Shown one piece after another: positions 12,081 to 24,359 of a stretch of DNA of 64,000 nt (the first letter of the stretch is position 1; every line of letters begins with the position of its first letter). Where the stretch lies: assembly GCA_024291935.2 (NCBI GenBank), contig JAGTYA010000025.1, positions 10,685,501 through 10,749,500 of the forward strand. The letters run 5' to 3'. Below the pieces are notes generated by a model. It was not told the origin of the DNA. It ran no database searches and saw nothing but the letters and a program-made list of their open reading frames with translations. This DNA comes from Okapia johnstoni. Its lineage: Eukaryota; Chordata; Mammalia; Artiodactyla; Giraffidae. The translations under genes were made by a program, and so were the position numbers.

Positions 12081-12293
12081 AGCTTCCCAGGTGGCTCAGT
12101 GGTAAAGAATCCATCCGCAAGCACGTGACATGGATTTGATCCCTGGGTTGGGAAGATCCCCTGGAGGAGGACATGGCCACCCACTCCAGTGTTCTTGCCT
12201 GGAGAATCCCGTGGACAGAGGGGCCTGGCGGGCCAGAGTCCAGGGGCTCACAAAAAGTCAGGCACGACTTAGCGACTACACAACCACGTGGCT
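12081..12293 (+). mobile_element. Bov-tA SINE
   Basis: Sense Bov-tA: 'gcttcccaggtggctcagtggtaaagaatcc' (tRNA-derived head), 'tttgatccctgggttgggaagatccc' (B-box region and body), then 'gttcttgcctggagaatccc' and 'aaaagtcaggcacgactta'. Ruminant-specific. Confidence 0.92.
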
Positions 12294-12782
12294 GGTTTAC
12301 TGTGCTGTCATGCAAGGCGAGGGGTCTTCTGTGTGTGTCTGTCTAGCCGTGTGAGGTCAGCATGGGTCTGAAAGTGGCTTTGTGTTGGCAGTGCTGTCTG
12401 GCAGCCGCATGTTGGACCCAGAAGGGGAGCTGGCCCTGCACAGCCCATGGCCAGCTTGGCCGGGACACCGGGTGGCGTCCACTGTGCCCTCTGGCCAGGC
12501 AGGGTCCTCTAGCCTCGCCATGCCGTGGAGAGGGGGCTGCCCTTCACCCCACACCTGGAGGGGCTATGGAACCAGGGGCCGCCCTTCCCCTGAGTCAGAC
12601 TTCACCGTGTGCCTGACTGCTTACATTTGCTCTGGGAATTTCTGCAGGGAGGCCTGGAAGCTCGTGGTGGGAACTCCCTGGGGGGCAGGAACCTCCCTGG
12701 GAGGCAGGTGGACACAGGACCTTTGGGAGGGGGACTTTCCTCTGGGTATGTTTTTGTGTTGTGTTTTTGAGAGTGCCTACCG

Positions 12783-12927
12783 TTTTATTTATTTTTGGCT
12801 GCGCTGTGTCTTCGCCGTGGCTTAGCTGCCCCGTGGCTTGTGGGATCTTAGTTCCTGGACCAGGGATTGAACCATGTCCACTGCAATGGCAAGCAGATTC
12901 TTCACCCCTGGACCACCAGGGAAGTCC
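12783..12927 (-). mobile_element. CHR-type tRNA-derived SINE, 5' part
   Basis: An A/T-rich end on the left ('ttttatttatttttggctgcg') and an antisense head on the right ('ccctggaccaccagggaagtcc') identify a cetartiodactyl CHR-type SINE on the minus strand. It is internally shortened relative to the copies at 32274 and 54030. Confidence 0.8.
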
Positions 12928-13099
12928 ATGCCGTACTTATTGAAAAGTGTATAAGATGGTGGATTTGGGGGTGAGTTGGCTTGTTTTCCGGGGATCTGAT
13001 GGAACATCAACTCCCCCAGTGGAGGGCCGCCCTCAGGATGTGGAGGGTGAGTGGGGTCAGGATGTCCTGGTTGAATCAGCTGCCTAATGGCTGCAGATG

Positions 13100-13240
13100 G
13101 TGGGGACCCTGGAGCAGAGGGCAGGGGACCCAGGTCAGGATCGGGGTGGGGCTGCTAGCCAGCTGGGCGGCCTCAGGCAGGTCTCAGCCTGTCACAGCCT
13201 CAGTTTCCTTGTCTGTAAAATGGGGCTATGACAGCGCCCC
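13100..13240 (+). repeat. MIR SINE fragment
   Basis: 'tcacagcctcagtttccttgtctgtaaaatggggctatgacagc' (about 13192-13234) is the sense MIR core end. Confidence 0.65.
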
Positions 13241-14719
13241 AGGCAGACTTGAGGTGGAGCTTCTGAAGAGGGGTGCTGCACGGTTGGACCCCCCTGCCCC
13301 GAGCCAGTCTGGACTGAGGCATCTCTACTCCCTACCCATCAGCGAACCAGGTCCAGGGGTGTCAGGACGGGGCTCCAAGACTCCACACCCAAGGCCACAG
13401 GTCTGGCCAGGCTCCTAGCCACATGGCAAGGCTTCAGCCCACTCCCGCCAGCCAGGGAGGCTGGACATGCCCTGGCCAGCGGCCCCGTACCCCCGGGCGG
13501 TGTCTGCCTCAGCAAGAGAGTCCTGGTGGGAGCCTCGGGGTCACAGAAGCTGGGATCTTGGGCATTCTCCTGGCAGGCAAGGGCATCCAGGGGGCTCCCT
13601 GCGCAATCTTCATCCCTGCAGCAGGTTCCTGGCCTGGCGCCCCGTGTCCCGCCTTGCCCCCGCCAGGGACCTCCCCTGAACAAGGCTGGACCCTGGCTGT
13701 GCTGATGCCCTGCACCCCACCTGGCGGAGCCAAGGCCTGGGCTCCGAGTCACTGCTTCCACGGACTCTTCTGAACAGGGGCCGAGCGGAGCCCTGCCCTG
13801 GCCCCCTTGTCTCGCACGCCTGGTCGGGGTGCCAGCATTCCTGGAGAGGGGCGTGGTGCCCCACCAGGTCCCACCCCGGGGCCCCTGCCCGCTGCCCAAG
13901 CTCTCTTTCCACACTGCTGTCCCAAGGCCCAGGCTGCCCAAGCTCTCTTTCCACACTGCTGTCCCCGAGCGGGGCCGGGCCGGGCGCTGGGGGCCAGGGC
14001 AGGGCTGAGGAGGAGGGCAGCCGGCAGGCAGCTCCTCAGCAGGGTCTGGTTTTCGTGGCGCTCTCCCCCGGGGCTCCCGCCCCGTGTATGTGTTTCTTTT
14101 TTAGTAAGAGGGAGGCGTGGGGCCTGCCCGCCCCCCTGGAAATGGAGGTAAATTCCACAAATATCCCCAGCACCCAGGGCCCATCAGCGTGTGGAGCCGC
14201 CCTGCCTCTAGCCGCCTCCGCTGTGGGCTTGGAGGGGCTCCCGGGTGGCGGCCTGCCCTCCGCCCCTCCGGGCCCTGCTCTCTGGGGCCTCCCGTTTCCT
14301 TCTCAGGAGCGGACAGAGTCACCCTCCAGCTCAGAGCCGTGGCGGCCGGGACCCCGCCCAGGCCCTTCCAGAAAGCACAGTGTGCCCGAAAGAAGCCTCA
14401 CACCCATGAAAGTCATCTTTCTCAATCTGACAGAACCTTCTAGAACCCCGAGGGCCCTGGGGAGTCAGCCAGTTCCGAGTTAGACGCATCTGGGGAGCTG
14501 TGGGAAAACAGAGGGGCACCTTCACTTCCCCAGACGAGACGTGCAGGTGGCGGGTAAGCCCGTGACACCACGGTCAGCGCCGTGAGCCGTCAGGAAACTC
14601 TAGCTGAAGCCACAGTGAGGTGTCTCCCTGGTCCGTCAGAACGCTCAGAAGTGGAGCCAGGGCCACACACAGCACCGGCCAGGAGGCTGGGGGGCTGGGT
14701 CCAGCGTGCGCGGCCGCTG

Positions 14720-15395
14720 GGAACGTACAGGGTGCGGCCACTCTGGGAGGCAGCTTGTGGGGGGTGGGGGGGAGTTCAGAGCACGTGTACTGTTACCAAA
14801 TGCCGAAACCCGTCGGAGAAGGGTCAGGGCAGCTCCATCCCTGACAGCCCCCGGCCTAGAACCTGCCGCACCGTCCTTCCCAGGGTGTGTGTGGGGCAGG
14901 GGACATATAGATAAACAGACCGTGGTGCGTCCATGTGGTGGGATGCTATCCAGCTGTCAAGAGGAAGGGACTGTTGATACACGAGCGGTTGGAATGAAAC
15001 CTCCAGGGAATTACACGGAGTGAAAAAAAAAAAAAAAAAGCCAGTGTTGAAAAGTTCCATCCTGTGCGATTCTGTTTGTTGTAACGACCTGAAATGCCAG
15101 GATGATGGACAGATGGGTGGGTGGGTGGGGGGGGTGCGGCATTGGGGGAGGAGGGGGTGTGGCTCCGCAGGGAGGGGTGGGTGCGAGTGCCCTGCAGTGG
15201 GCAGTCCTGGAACTTGATCGTAGGTGGGGCTCACGCAAAGCTGCACACGTGGTAAAGCTGTCTGGGCAGCTGCAGTGGCCAAGGGCTTGACGGCGGGCAG
15301 CCTGTTTTTATGTTCAGTGTCATCAGAGGGGGAGGCTGGGGTACGTCTTACTGTGAACCTGTGGTTATTTCAAAGTGAAGACTTTTTAAAACAAC
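14720..15395 (+). mobile_element. L1 LINE ORF2-end and 3' UTR fragment
   Basis: Sense L1M. ORF2-end motifs are recognisable in degraded form: 'gcggccactctgggaggcagcttgtgg', 'ataaacagaccgtggtgcgtccatgtggtgggatgctatccagc', 'gggactgttgatacacgagc', then 'ggagtg' with a 17-A run at 15022-15038 and 'agccagtgttgaaaag', 'gattctgtttg'. The 3' UTR-like part reaches 'caaagtgaagactttttaaa' near 15390. It carries many mutations and is non-coding. Confidence 0.75.
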
Positions 15396-15499
15396 ACGCA
15401 AGGTACAGGAGCGCTACCCCAGAGGTTCGGACTCAGCGGTCTGGGTTTGGGCCCAGATCTCACTCCACCTGTGTTTCTAAGAAGCATCCGTGTGTCTAG

Positions 15500-15600
15500 T
15501 GCACAGCCTGGGCCCGAAGCCCTGCAGAGGGAAACTGAGGCCAGAGAGAGGAAAGGGTTTTCCCAAGGCCACACAGCTGCAGGGGGAGGAAGGGGGCGGC
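15500..15600 (-). repeat. MIR SINE fragment
   Basis: 'gggaaactgaggccagagagaggaaagggttttcccaaggccacacagct' is antisense MIR (AGCTGTGTGACCTTGGG...CTCAGTTTCC). Confidence 0.6.
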
Positions 15601-16455
15601 CGGAGGGGATGACCCCCGGCTGCAAGGCCTTGGGTTTTTCCTGCTGCTGCAGGCTGGGGCCAAACCAGGTGTTTTTTGTTTTGTTTTTAGTGTAAATCTT
15701 TATTGGAATCAGGGAGGGCTACTTGAATGGTCACAAACGGAACACTTTCAGATAGCCGCACCCAGACCCCCAAGCAGAAGCGGGGCAGCCCCACAGGGAG
15801 CCCCCTCGGGCCCTGCCAGTCACTGCCCTTGCCCCCCACTGCCCACACCCAGGGGCCCCTCTCCCGACGTTCAGCACATGCCGTCTTTCCTGTTGGTGAA
15901 CTTGATGGGTGGCTGGGTGCTGTTCAGAGCCGTGCCAGGGAGTCAGACTGGAACGGCCGGTTTACTCTGAAGGGGAGGAAGTGGCCTGCACTGGAGTCTG
16001 GTTCGGTAGGGCTGGGGGCGGGGGCTTCAGGGAGGGGACTCTCCCCAGGGCACGACGCCTTGTGCAGGGGTGGCTGGAACGGCTGTCTCCCTGAGCCCGC
16101 GCTGGAGGCGGGAGGAGGGCTGGAGCCCTGGCTGGCTGGCCCAGCCTGCCGGGTCCCAGGGCCCCCTGAGCTCCTTTGACCCCTGGGCACAGCGAGGCTC
16201 AGCAGGGCAGACGGCTCTGGACCGGGGGCCACCACCCCGTAGTAAGAGCCCACGACACAGGACAACTCACCCCCAGACCCCGTTTCCCCCGTGATCGTAA
16301 CGGGGGTTTTATTTATGTGGATAAAACAGGCATCTGTCCATATAGAATCAGTGTGTTAACATAGCACGTTAACAGTTCATCTGTGTACCTCTGTATCACA
16401 CCTTCCTGTGATACGTAACGTAATATGCTGCTGTTTGGGGTCCTCTGCTGGTCAT
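15601..16455. other. GC-rich stretch, nothing recognised
   Basis: No exon or named repeat. An AT-richer piece at 16285-16450 ('tttatttatgtggataaaacaggc') is not assigned. Confidence 0.35.
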
Positions 16456-16459
16456 AGCT

Positions 16460-16665
16460 GGATTTATGGAGCACTGACTGTCTGGCACTGTTCCCAGTGC
16501 CGTAAATGTATCAACCTATCTAATTTTCCTCGAGCACGGTAAACGAGGACTGTGAACTGAGGCACAGAGAGGTTCGTTGACTTGCCCAAGGCCACACAGC
16601 TGGCCTGTGGCAAAGCCGGCATCTGCAGCCCGGCCCTCTTGGCTCTGGAATTCACTTCGCGGCTC
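16460..16665 (-). repeat. MIR SINE, near full length
   Basis: The whole antisense MIR order is visible: 'tatggagcactgactgtctggcactgttcccagtgc', 'aactgaggcacagagaggttcgttgacttgcccaaggccacacagctggcctgtggcaaagccggcatctgcagccc'. This is the best-preserved MIR in the window. Confidence 0.8.
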
Positions 16666-19600
16666 TCACCTCCCCTAAGCACCGTTGGATGTGATCATGC
16701 AATAGCGTGTGGTCAGGACAGATATGCCTGCCCTGGACCTTCTGGTTTACCGGGCACTTCTCCACGTCAACTGTGTTACCTCCACCCCACGTTCTGAGGT
16801 GGGGGCCAAGACACAGGGGGTCTCCAGCACGTCCCAGGCCGTGGGTTCCCAGTCCAGGCGCTGGGCTGTGCCCCTCCCGGTAGCCACTGGGCTGATCAGG
16901 AGGAGGGTGATGGGCTGGGTGGGCCTCAGGCCGTGGCTCTCAAGGCTGCGTGGACCTGGCAGGGCTCAGGGCAGAGGGGGATGGTCCCCATTCAGAGCCC
17001 GACCCAGCTGGGCTGTTGGGTCAGTGGCACACCGCGAGCGGGGCTGCCCAGGGGGTCAGGCCGCCAAGCGCTCCCCAGGATAGGCAGGACATGGCGAGGA
17101 GGAGTGGGGAGCCTCGGGGTGTAGGTCTGGGCCCGGGAAGGCCCGGTCCGCATCTTCACGTGCCTAGGCAGCTGACACTGCTGCCTGGACAGAGTTGTCG
17201 TGCCCTCTTCTGTCCCTTTGTCCCAAGTGTCACAACCGGCCACGTGAGGTGACATGGTCGACCAACGCCCAGTCCATAGGAGCTGCTCAAAAATGCTCAC
17301 GTCACTAGAGGAGGGGGAGAGAGAGGAGGCGATAGGGAAAGAAGGAGCAAGGAAAATGGGGAGGGCGGAGTCTGACTGGGGGACAGAGTACACAAGTCTG
17401 CCTGAAGGCATTGACATGTGAGCAGGGTTTTGGAGGGTGAATAGGAGTTGGCTGCAGGATCAAGAGAGACGGGATGGAATGGTGTCCCGGTACGGGAGCC
17501 CCTGAGCTGCACAGTCAGCGTTTGTAAAGGGGCAGGGGGGTCACGAGTCCATGTGCCTCGTGAGGGTCACGCAGGGTTTAGATGACGCGTTTGGAGAAAG
17601 GACCTAGTGCTCAGTACGCTCCCTGCGGCCCACCTGGGCGGCACTGTGCTCTCAGGATGTAGTCGGAGCAGGACTACAGTGGAGCAGGCCCCGTGGCTTG
17701 TGGCACGGCCGTCCTGGGCCCCAGGAACCCTGGCCCATGGCTGCGTCCCTGACACGTCACACCGGTGCTGCCTCACGTGGCTCTGAGCGTCCAGGTGGGG
17801 CGATTGTCTGAATCTGGGGCTTCCTAGAGACCAAGGTTCCTCACCTCTCCCATCACGGGTCCCAGCCCAGTTCCCGGCCTGGGAGGGCGAAGGGAGGCCT
17901 ACCTGGCCCGCACCTCTCCATCCTAGAATGCCTCTGGCCACCCCAGAGCGGGCACAGGACGGTGACCATCCAGGGCAGTGCCCGAGTGGGCCTCCTGACA
18001 CGCTGCCCATGTCCTCTGTTCTTCCCGACCCTGTCCAGGCCGGTCAACACACAGGCAGAGCTGCTGGGCGGGTGGTGTGCACCCCGGAGTTGGGGGTACT
18101 CTGGGTCCAGGGGAAGGGGGAGCCGCCTGCGGTCTCTTCATCGGAGGCTGGACGAGAGGGGCCACCTGGGGAAGGTCCTGGGGAATCTGCTCTGCAGCTT
18201 GTGGCTTCCGGCCACCAGCAATGCTTTCGCTGGATCTGAAGTAGCCGAATCGCAAGTTGGGGGGTGGGCGCAGAACAGGGGACAAGGCTGAAGCTCAGAT
18301 GACCCATGGTGGGCTCCCAGCGGTGGCCTGGAAGGGCTGGGCCCATGATACCAGGCTCAGGCCACTCCCAGCAGAGTCTGGTCGTCTGGGCGTTGGTTGG
18401 GGAGAGGCCTGCGGGGCACCCAGGGCAGGAGGGCTGTGGCCCACTTGGGGAGCAGTGTGGCAACAGAGGAGGGGTGTGGCCCGAGGACACGGCCTCCGGG
18501 GACACGTCCTGCAGCTGCTCCCCAGGGCCACAGGGCCCCGCCTCGGGGGCGCCCCCTCTGAAGGCTGTGGTCGTCGGCACGGCACCAGGCAGGGCCAACA
18601 GAGCCTCGTGTTTCTCCACGACGCTTCAGGTGCACTTGCCTGCAAGACCTTTATCCTCTTCCTCCATTTCACAAATGAGGACGCAGGCTAGGAGAGGCGC
18701 TTGTACCAGTTTGCGTTGCTGGGTGGGGTGACGCCTGACCCCAGGTAGGCTTGCTGGGAACCCGGATCCAGAGCTGGACATCTGACAGCTGAGGCTCCCA
18801 GCACGGGGCAGGTGGCCCTCCCCGTGGTGCCCAGGCCTCTTTGGGGCGGACGGGCTGGTCTCAGGCAAACACGCCAAGTGTCAGGGCTGCCCAGCCCTGG
18901 AGCGTCGGATACACAGCGCCTTCCGTCTCGGGGCCTGTTCCCTCTCAGGTGGCTGGAGGGCCCCCACCCCTCTGACTACCCTCCGTGCCTCCGGCCACGT
19001 TGGGAGCGGGTGACAGATCAGAAGAGGCACTGTCGCGGCGGTGACTGGCTCCCTCGGTGGGGCATTAAGCAGGACACACAAGGCCCTGCTTTCAGAAGGG
19101 GACTGTGACGGGCAGACAGCAGTGAATACGCAGATGGATGGCTCAGCCCCTCTGACACGGGCTCTGGAGGAGCACAGGGAGGGGACCCGCTCTAGACAGT
19201 CAGAGAAGGCCTGGCTGAGTCGAAGGTCGTCGAGTGTGATGGGGGTGGGGGGAGTGGAACCACAGGTGCAAAGGCCCTGGGGCAGGAGTGACAGGCACAC
19301 TGCAGGAGCAGGGAGGGTGAGAGCAGCAGGAGAGGGCACAGGCCAGCTTGTGCTGGGAAGGGGTGCTCTGTGGCCGGGGACGTGCTGGCAGCCCCAGGCC
19401 TCACACCCGGGTGCAGCCCTGCCTGCAGAGAGCTGCCCTGCAGGGACTTGGGCCTCGGCTTCCCCGCTGAACAGGAAGCCCTTGGACCGAGCCCTGCACC
19501 GGCGAGGGGGTGGACGCAGGGCAGTGTCCCGCTGACCTGTCAGAGGGAAAGAAAGCACATGGTTTCTTCCATGCATGACCTAAGGCCTTCCCCCCGGGCT

Positions 19601-21695
19601 TCTCACCTACCCCGGGACCTGACCTGGGCATCCCTGGGGCGGCCTGAGCTGGCGCGGGCCCCCGTGGGGAGGGGCAGGGTTGTCTGGGGTCGCTGGTAAT
19701 CCTTTCTCACTTCTGCATCTCAGGAGCTCCCTGGAGACCGGAAGCAGTCTTTCCACTGACCGATACAGGTACTGTCGCCCCGTCCACAGTGGGCCTGCTC
19801 AGAACCACTGGCCGGCTCCCCCCATCAGTGCCTGGGGTGTGGGCCCCAAGGGGCCCATCGGGGAAATTAGCCCCCATTTGTCACTAAAATCCCCCAGGGG
19901 CAGAGACAGTGCTGATACGTCCCCTGCGGACCAGGGGTGGTTCCCCCCCAGCGTCCCAGATGAGCGCAGTGCTCCTCAGCGGTCCAGGGCTGGTGGTCCC
20001 CACGGGCTGGTCTGCCGGGCGGTTCCCGTGACGACCGGGGCTGCAGCCCAAGGGAGAAGCTGCTGGTTGCTCTCCGCTTCCACGCTGTACTTGGCGGAGG
20101 TGGTGGGGATGGCTGGCATGAGGATCCTGCATCTTGATGTTTCTGTGAGGCGTTTTCAGAAGAAAGGTCTAGACACTTGGCGTAGGGGAAGCCTGCTAGA
20201 TGGGGCAGCAGGCGGGTGTGAGAGAGCAGGACCCTGCAGCGGGTCCTGAGCGGGGTGGCTTCGGGAGGGGTGGGAGGTCTGTGCTGCACGAGGAGGTGAC
20301 CGGAAGTGGGCTGAGGTGCCTGCTTAGGAGAGGGCAGGCTTTGTGTGGCCCTGCCCAGCCATTGTGGTCACAGGGCTGGGAGGGCGAGCCAGGGGCTGGG
20401 GCAGAGCCCCACTGGGGCCTCAGCCTCAGTGAGAGAGGGCCTGGTCGCCCACACCTGGATCCGTCCAGCAGGGGCTGGGCCCCGCCTGTGGGCGCGATCC
20501 AGGAGAGGTGGTCGTGACCGGCTCTGACCCCGCAGGCTCCGAGGGCTGCGCTGGGCCTGGGGGCACAGCTTCCCTGAGGGGCTCAGGGCCGGGCACCCCC
20601 AGGGGCAGAGAGCGGGGCGAAGGGTGGGGTGGTCCGCTCGAGTCCGCACACTGGTGCTGACGTGTGCACGGCCATGCCACACCCAGAGCCCACGTAACAG
20701 GAGCAGCTGTCGCTTCCGGGGCAGCGTCCCACCGCCCCGCGGCCGCGAGGAGCTCTCCACCCGCTTTGCAGACGGCGCTTGTTCAGGACAGTCAGCGCGA
20801 GCAGACCTGGGACTTGAACCCAGATCCCGGTGTGACACCGCCTGACGCCGTAGCACACCCCTCGCCCACAAACACACACACAGGCTCCGGAACGTTCCCT
20901 CCTGCCGCCCTTCCGCACTTGGACCCTCCCACCGTCCCTCTGCACGTGGGTTCACACGCATCCACGGCCACAGCCCGGCGTTGGCACCTACGTGGTTGCG
21001 GTCATGGTCAGGAAGTGCCACAGTGACCGCCAGCCCTCAAGGCCGGTCACACTCGACCCCACGGGCCACGACCCCTCCCCGTGCCCTCGCGAAGCAAAGA
21101 CAGCAGGGCCCCTCGCCCCACCCCGAGCCGTTATTTTCTGAGCCCCCACAGCTGCGGGCAGTGTGGGAAACCACAGCGACCCCTCCCACTGCCTTTGCAC
21201 AGCTGCTGTGTCAGGGAGCAACCAGGCAGAGAAACGAGGTTTTAACAAAATATGTCAGGTGGTGACAAGTGTGCGGCCTGAAGGAAAATGCACAACCCAA
21301 CATCGCGTGTTATGTTTCACCTGGACCTCACTGAGGACCGTAGCCCAGGAGGTGGCCTCTAACCTCAGGGACTGCCCCCAAGAGATCAGGGAGAAGCCAG
21401 CATCTATAGGACTTCTCCTGGGAAAAAGTGTGGTGTGACATCAAAGACGACTGCTAATCACAGAAAAACAGGCGCAGCAAGTTAACGACCGTAGGGCTCC
21501 TCTATGCAGGGGTGATGCCGGACCCAGGGCTCCTTGAGTTTATTTCTGAGACGTGCACGTTAACTGTCTCCAGCAGCTCTCCTGTTTTCCTCCGTCCTGA
21601 ATCCCCTCAGGGCGCACCTTCGAGGGGCTTCTGCAGTGGCTGAGGGCTTGATGGCAGCAGCAGCATTTGTCCACAAGCACAATAAAGGGCCTCGT
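16666..21695. other. Long GC-rich gene-free stretch
   Basis: About 5 kb with no exon I can support. Antisense MIR pieces are suggested at 18645-18700 ('catttcacaaatgaggacgcaggctaggagagg') and 20785-20860 ('cagacctgggacttgaacccagatcc'). An old repeat-like clause lies at 19110-19330 ('agtgaatacgcagatgg...ggtgcaaaggccctggggcaggag'). A CpG-dense patch lies at 20625-20800 without any evident exon. Two-strand open frames up to 231 codons (18881-19576, -) are compositional. Confidence 0.45.
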
Positions 21696-21698
21696 GAG

Positions 21699-21893
21699 GG
21701 CTCCCCAGGTGACCCAGGGGTAAAGCATCTGCCTGCTGGTGCAGGAGATGCAAGAAACTCAGGTTCAATCCCTGGAAAAGAAAACAGCCACCCACTCGGG
21801 TATTCTTGCCTGGAAAGTTTCACGGACAGAGGAGTGTGGCAGGCTAGAGTCCATGTGGTTGCAAAGAGTCGAACACGGCTGAGCACACACACA
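21699..21893 (+). mobile_element. Bov-tA SINE
   Basis: Sense Bov-tA: 'ggctccccaggtgacccaggggtaaagcatctgcctgc', 'aggttcaatccctgg', 'gtattcttgcctggaaag', 'ttgcaaagagtcgaacacggctgagc'. Somewhat diverged and missing part of the body. Confidence 0.85.
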
Positions 21894-22570
21894 TGCAGAG
21901 GAGGGCATACTGATGAGAGGGTAGTCAGGGAAGGCGTCTTGGAGGAGGCGCCAGAAGGAAGGGGCCAGGGAGGAGCGGCAGGTGCTAACGTGATGTGTCC
22001 CTGTCCCCTTGGGACACAGGTGGACCGCGGCGCAGCGGGCCTATTTCTCAGATGAGGAGGCTGAGATCCGGGGGCCAGAGGGGTACTGGTGCCAGCCCCG
22101 GGGCGGCCCCTCCCCCCCTGCCCCACCTGGCCCTGTTTGCCCAGCGGTGCCCCCGGGCTCTGCTGCTCTGTGGGGGCCTCTGAGAAAGCCGGCCCTCGGG
22201 CTCTGGGGGCCCGGAGGCCCGTTCTCAGCCTGGGAACTCGGGAACAAAGGTCCCTGCCAGGAATAGCCTCCTTTCAGAGGCACAGCCGGCTTCCTCCGCC
22301 GGGCGTGAGAGGGAAGCTGATGTCCACTGGGGGAGGGGTGGGCAGCGCCTGGGAGGCCGACCCGCGGCGGCGGCATTCCGGCCCCTCACCCTCCGCTCAG
22401 TGGCCCTGCTCCATCCTGCCCGACCAGTCTGGAGATGCTGCCCAGCCCTTGCCAGGCTCCACGTGGCCCACTCTCACTCTGGGGCTTGACTGAACCGTCG
22501 CGAAGGCCTTCCCTTCCAGCCGTTCTCCGCAGCACTTCCAGCAGCCGCTCAGCAGAGCCGCCGGGCCGGG

Positions 22571-23413
22571 TCACTCCTGGAGGGGTCCTGTGCTCTGCGG
22601 GGCATTCACTCCTGTGGGGGTCCTGTGCTCTGCGGGGTGTTCACTCCTGGGGGGCGTCCTGTGTGGGGCGTTCACTCCTGGGGGGGGTCCTGTGCTCTGT
22701 GGGTGGTTCACTCCTGGGGGGTCCTGTGCTCTGTGGGTGGTTCACTCCTGGGCGGTCCTGTGCTCTGTGGGTGGTTCACTCCTGGGGGGTGTCCTGTGCT
22801 CTGCGGGGCGTTCACTCCTGGGGGGCGTCCTGTGCTCTGTGGGTGGTTCACTCCTGGGGGGCATCCTGTGCTCTGCGGGCGTTCATGGGGGGGGGTCCTG
22901 TGCTCTGTGGGTGGTTCACTCCTGGGGGGCGTCCTGTGCTCTGCGGGGCGTTCACTCCTGGGGGGGTCCTGTGCTCTGTGGGTGGTTTTCACTCCTGGGG
23001 GGTCCTGTGTTCTGTGGGTGGTTCACTCCTGGGGGGCGTCCTGTGCTCTGCGGGGCGTTCACTCCTGGGGGGCGTCCTGTGCTCTGTGGGTGGTTCACTC
23101 CTGGGGGGTCCTGTGCTCTGTGGGTGGTTCACTCTTGAGGGGCGTCCTGTGCTCTGCGGGGCGTTCACTCCTGGGGGGGGTCCTGTGCTCTGTGGGTGGT
23201 TCACTCCTGGGGGTTCCTGTGCTCTGTGGGTGGTTCACTCCTGGGGGGCGTCCTGTGCTCTGCGGGGCGTTCACTCCTGGGGGGGGTCCTGTGTTCTGTG
23301 GGTGGTTTACTCCTGGGGGGCGTCCTGTGCTCTGTGGGGCGTTCACTCCTGAGGGGCGTCCTGTGCTCTGCGGGGCGTTCACTCCTGGGGGGGATCCTGT
23401 GCACTGAGGGGCA
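22571..23413. repeat. 35-bp minisatellite, about 24 copies
   Basis: Tandem array of about 843 bp with a unit of about 35 bp built from TTCACTCCTGGGGGG and TCCTGTGCTCTG plus a variable junction. I count 24 copies of the CACTCCTG core or a clear variant. Two junction types alternate: A (CTGCGGGGCG) and B (CTGTGGGTGG). From copy 12 to copy 20 they run A-B-B three times, giving a roughly 105-bp higher-order unit. The G strand has runs of 5-8 G and could fold as G-quadruplex. Frames stay open through the array (up to 305 codons) only because the unit lacks stops; the unit length is not a multiple of three, so this is not a protein repeat. Confidence 0.95.
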
Positions 23414-24350
23414 TCTACAAGCCTGCAGTGTCACCCACCCCTCTGTGCAGCCTGCATGTCTCCAGGCCCGGCCAGCATCCCCTGGGGACCCGGTGGGGGC
23501 AGACTCACCCAGGGGGAGGGAGAGAGGTGCTCTCGGATCAGCTGGTCTGCTGATGATGGAGGCCAGGGCTCAGGGGAGGCAGTGTGAGCTGGGATCAGGC
23601 CCCGGGACTCCTGGCAGCCTGCACGGGACCTGCGGGCCCAGCGCTCTGGGGGCACCAGCTCCGGTCCGAGGCTGACAGGCCGGGACGTCGTCCCTCACAT
23701 GCAGGAATGGGGTCTCCTCACGAGGATGCCATGGGACCCATATTGAACAAATCCGGGACCCCAAATAGCAGGTGGAGTGAGTGTGGCGTGCCCAGGGGGA
23801 CCCTTCCACCTGCTACAAGACCCTCCACTTCTGCAGCAAGCGCTGGGTGCCCACAGTGGTCCAGGCGCAGGGCCGGGCGGAGCTGGGACGCCCGCACAGC
23901 AGTTGGGAGGAGAAGGCGGTAAGGAAGCAGACGCGTAAATCTACGGGATCCGCTGGGAGGATAGGACATCAGGAGACAGCGAGGGCGGACGTCAGGGGCT
24001 CCGACGGCGGGGGAAGCCTCCAGGCGATGCTGGCCTAGGACCTGGGGGGTGGAGAGGAGCACGGGGCGGGCACCACTGCCCGAGGGGGCGGGTTCAGGGG
24101 CCTGATGGGGCCTGGGGGAGCAGTCAGACAGTCAGCAGGAGCCAGGGCCCCAAGGGCTGCTGGGTGTGCGGGAGCTCAGCTTCTATTCTGAGGACAGCAG
24201 GCAGCAGACCACGTGCCACAGAGGGTTGACGTCTCGAGGTCCCCATGGCTGGAGGGCAGGGAAGGGCCACGGGGTGTGTGGAGCAGATGCCGGACTTGCC
24301 AGGAGGAGCCCGGTGGCTCTGCCTGGTCATGCCCATGACGCCATGTCCCG
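23414..24350. other. GC-rich stretch before candidate promoter
   Basis: No exon or named repeat. It separates the minisatellite from the CpG-rich candidate promoter by about 0.95 kb. Confidence 0.35.
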
Positions 24351-24359
24351 GGCTGCAGA

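Noticed and set aside
22435..23352. 305-codon + frame (and overlapping frames of 260, 182 and 159 codons) rich in Cys, Gly, Trp and Ser
   Set aside because: It is the translation of the 35-bp minisatellite. The unit is not a multiple of three, several frames and both strands are open at once, and variation does not favour one frame.
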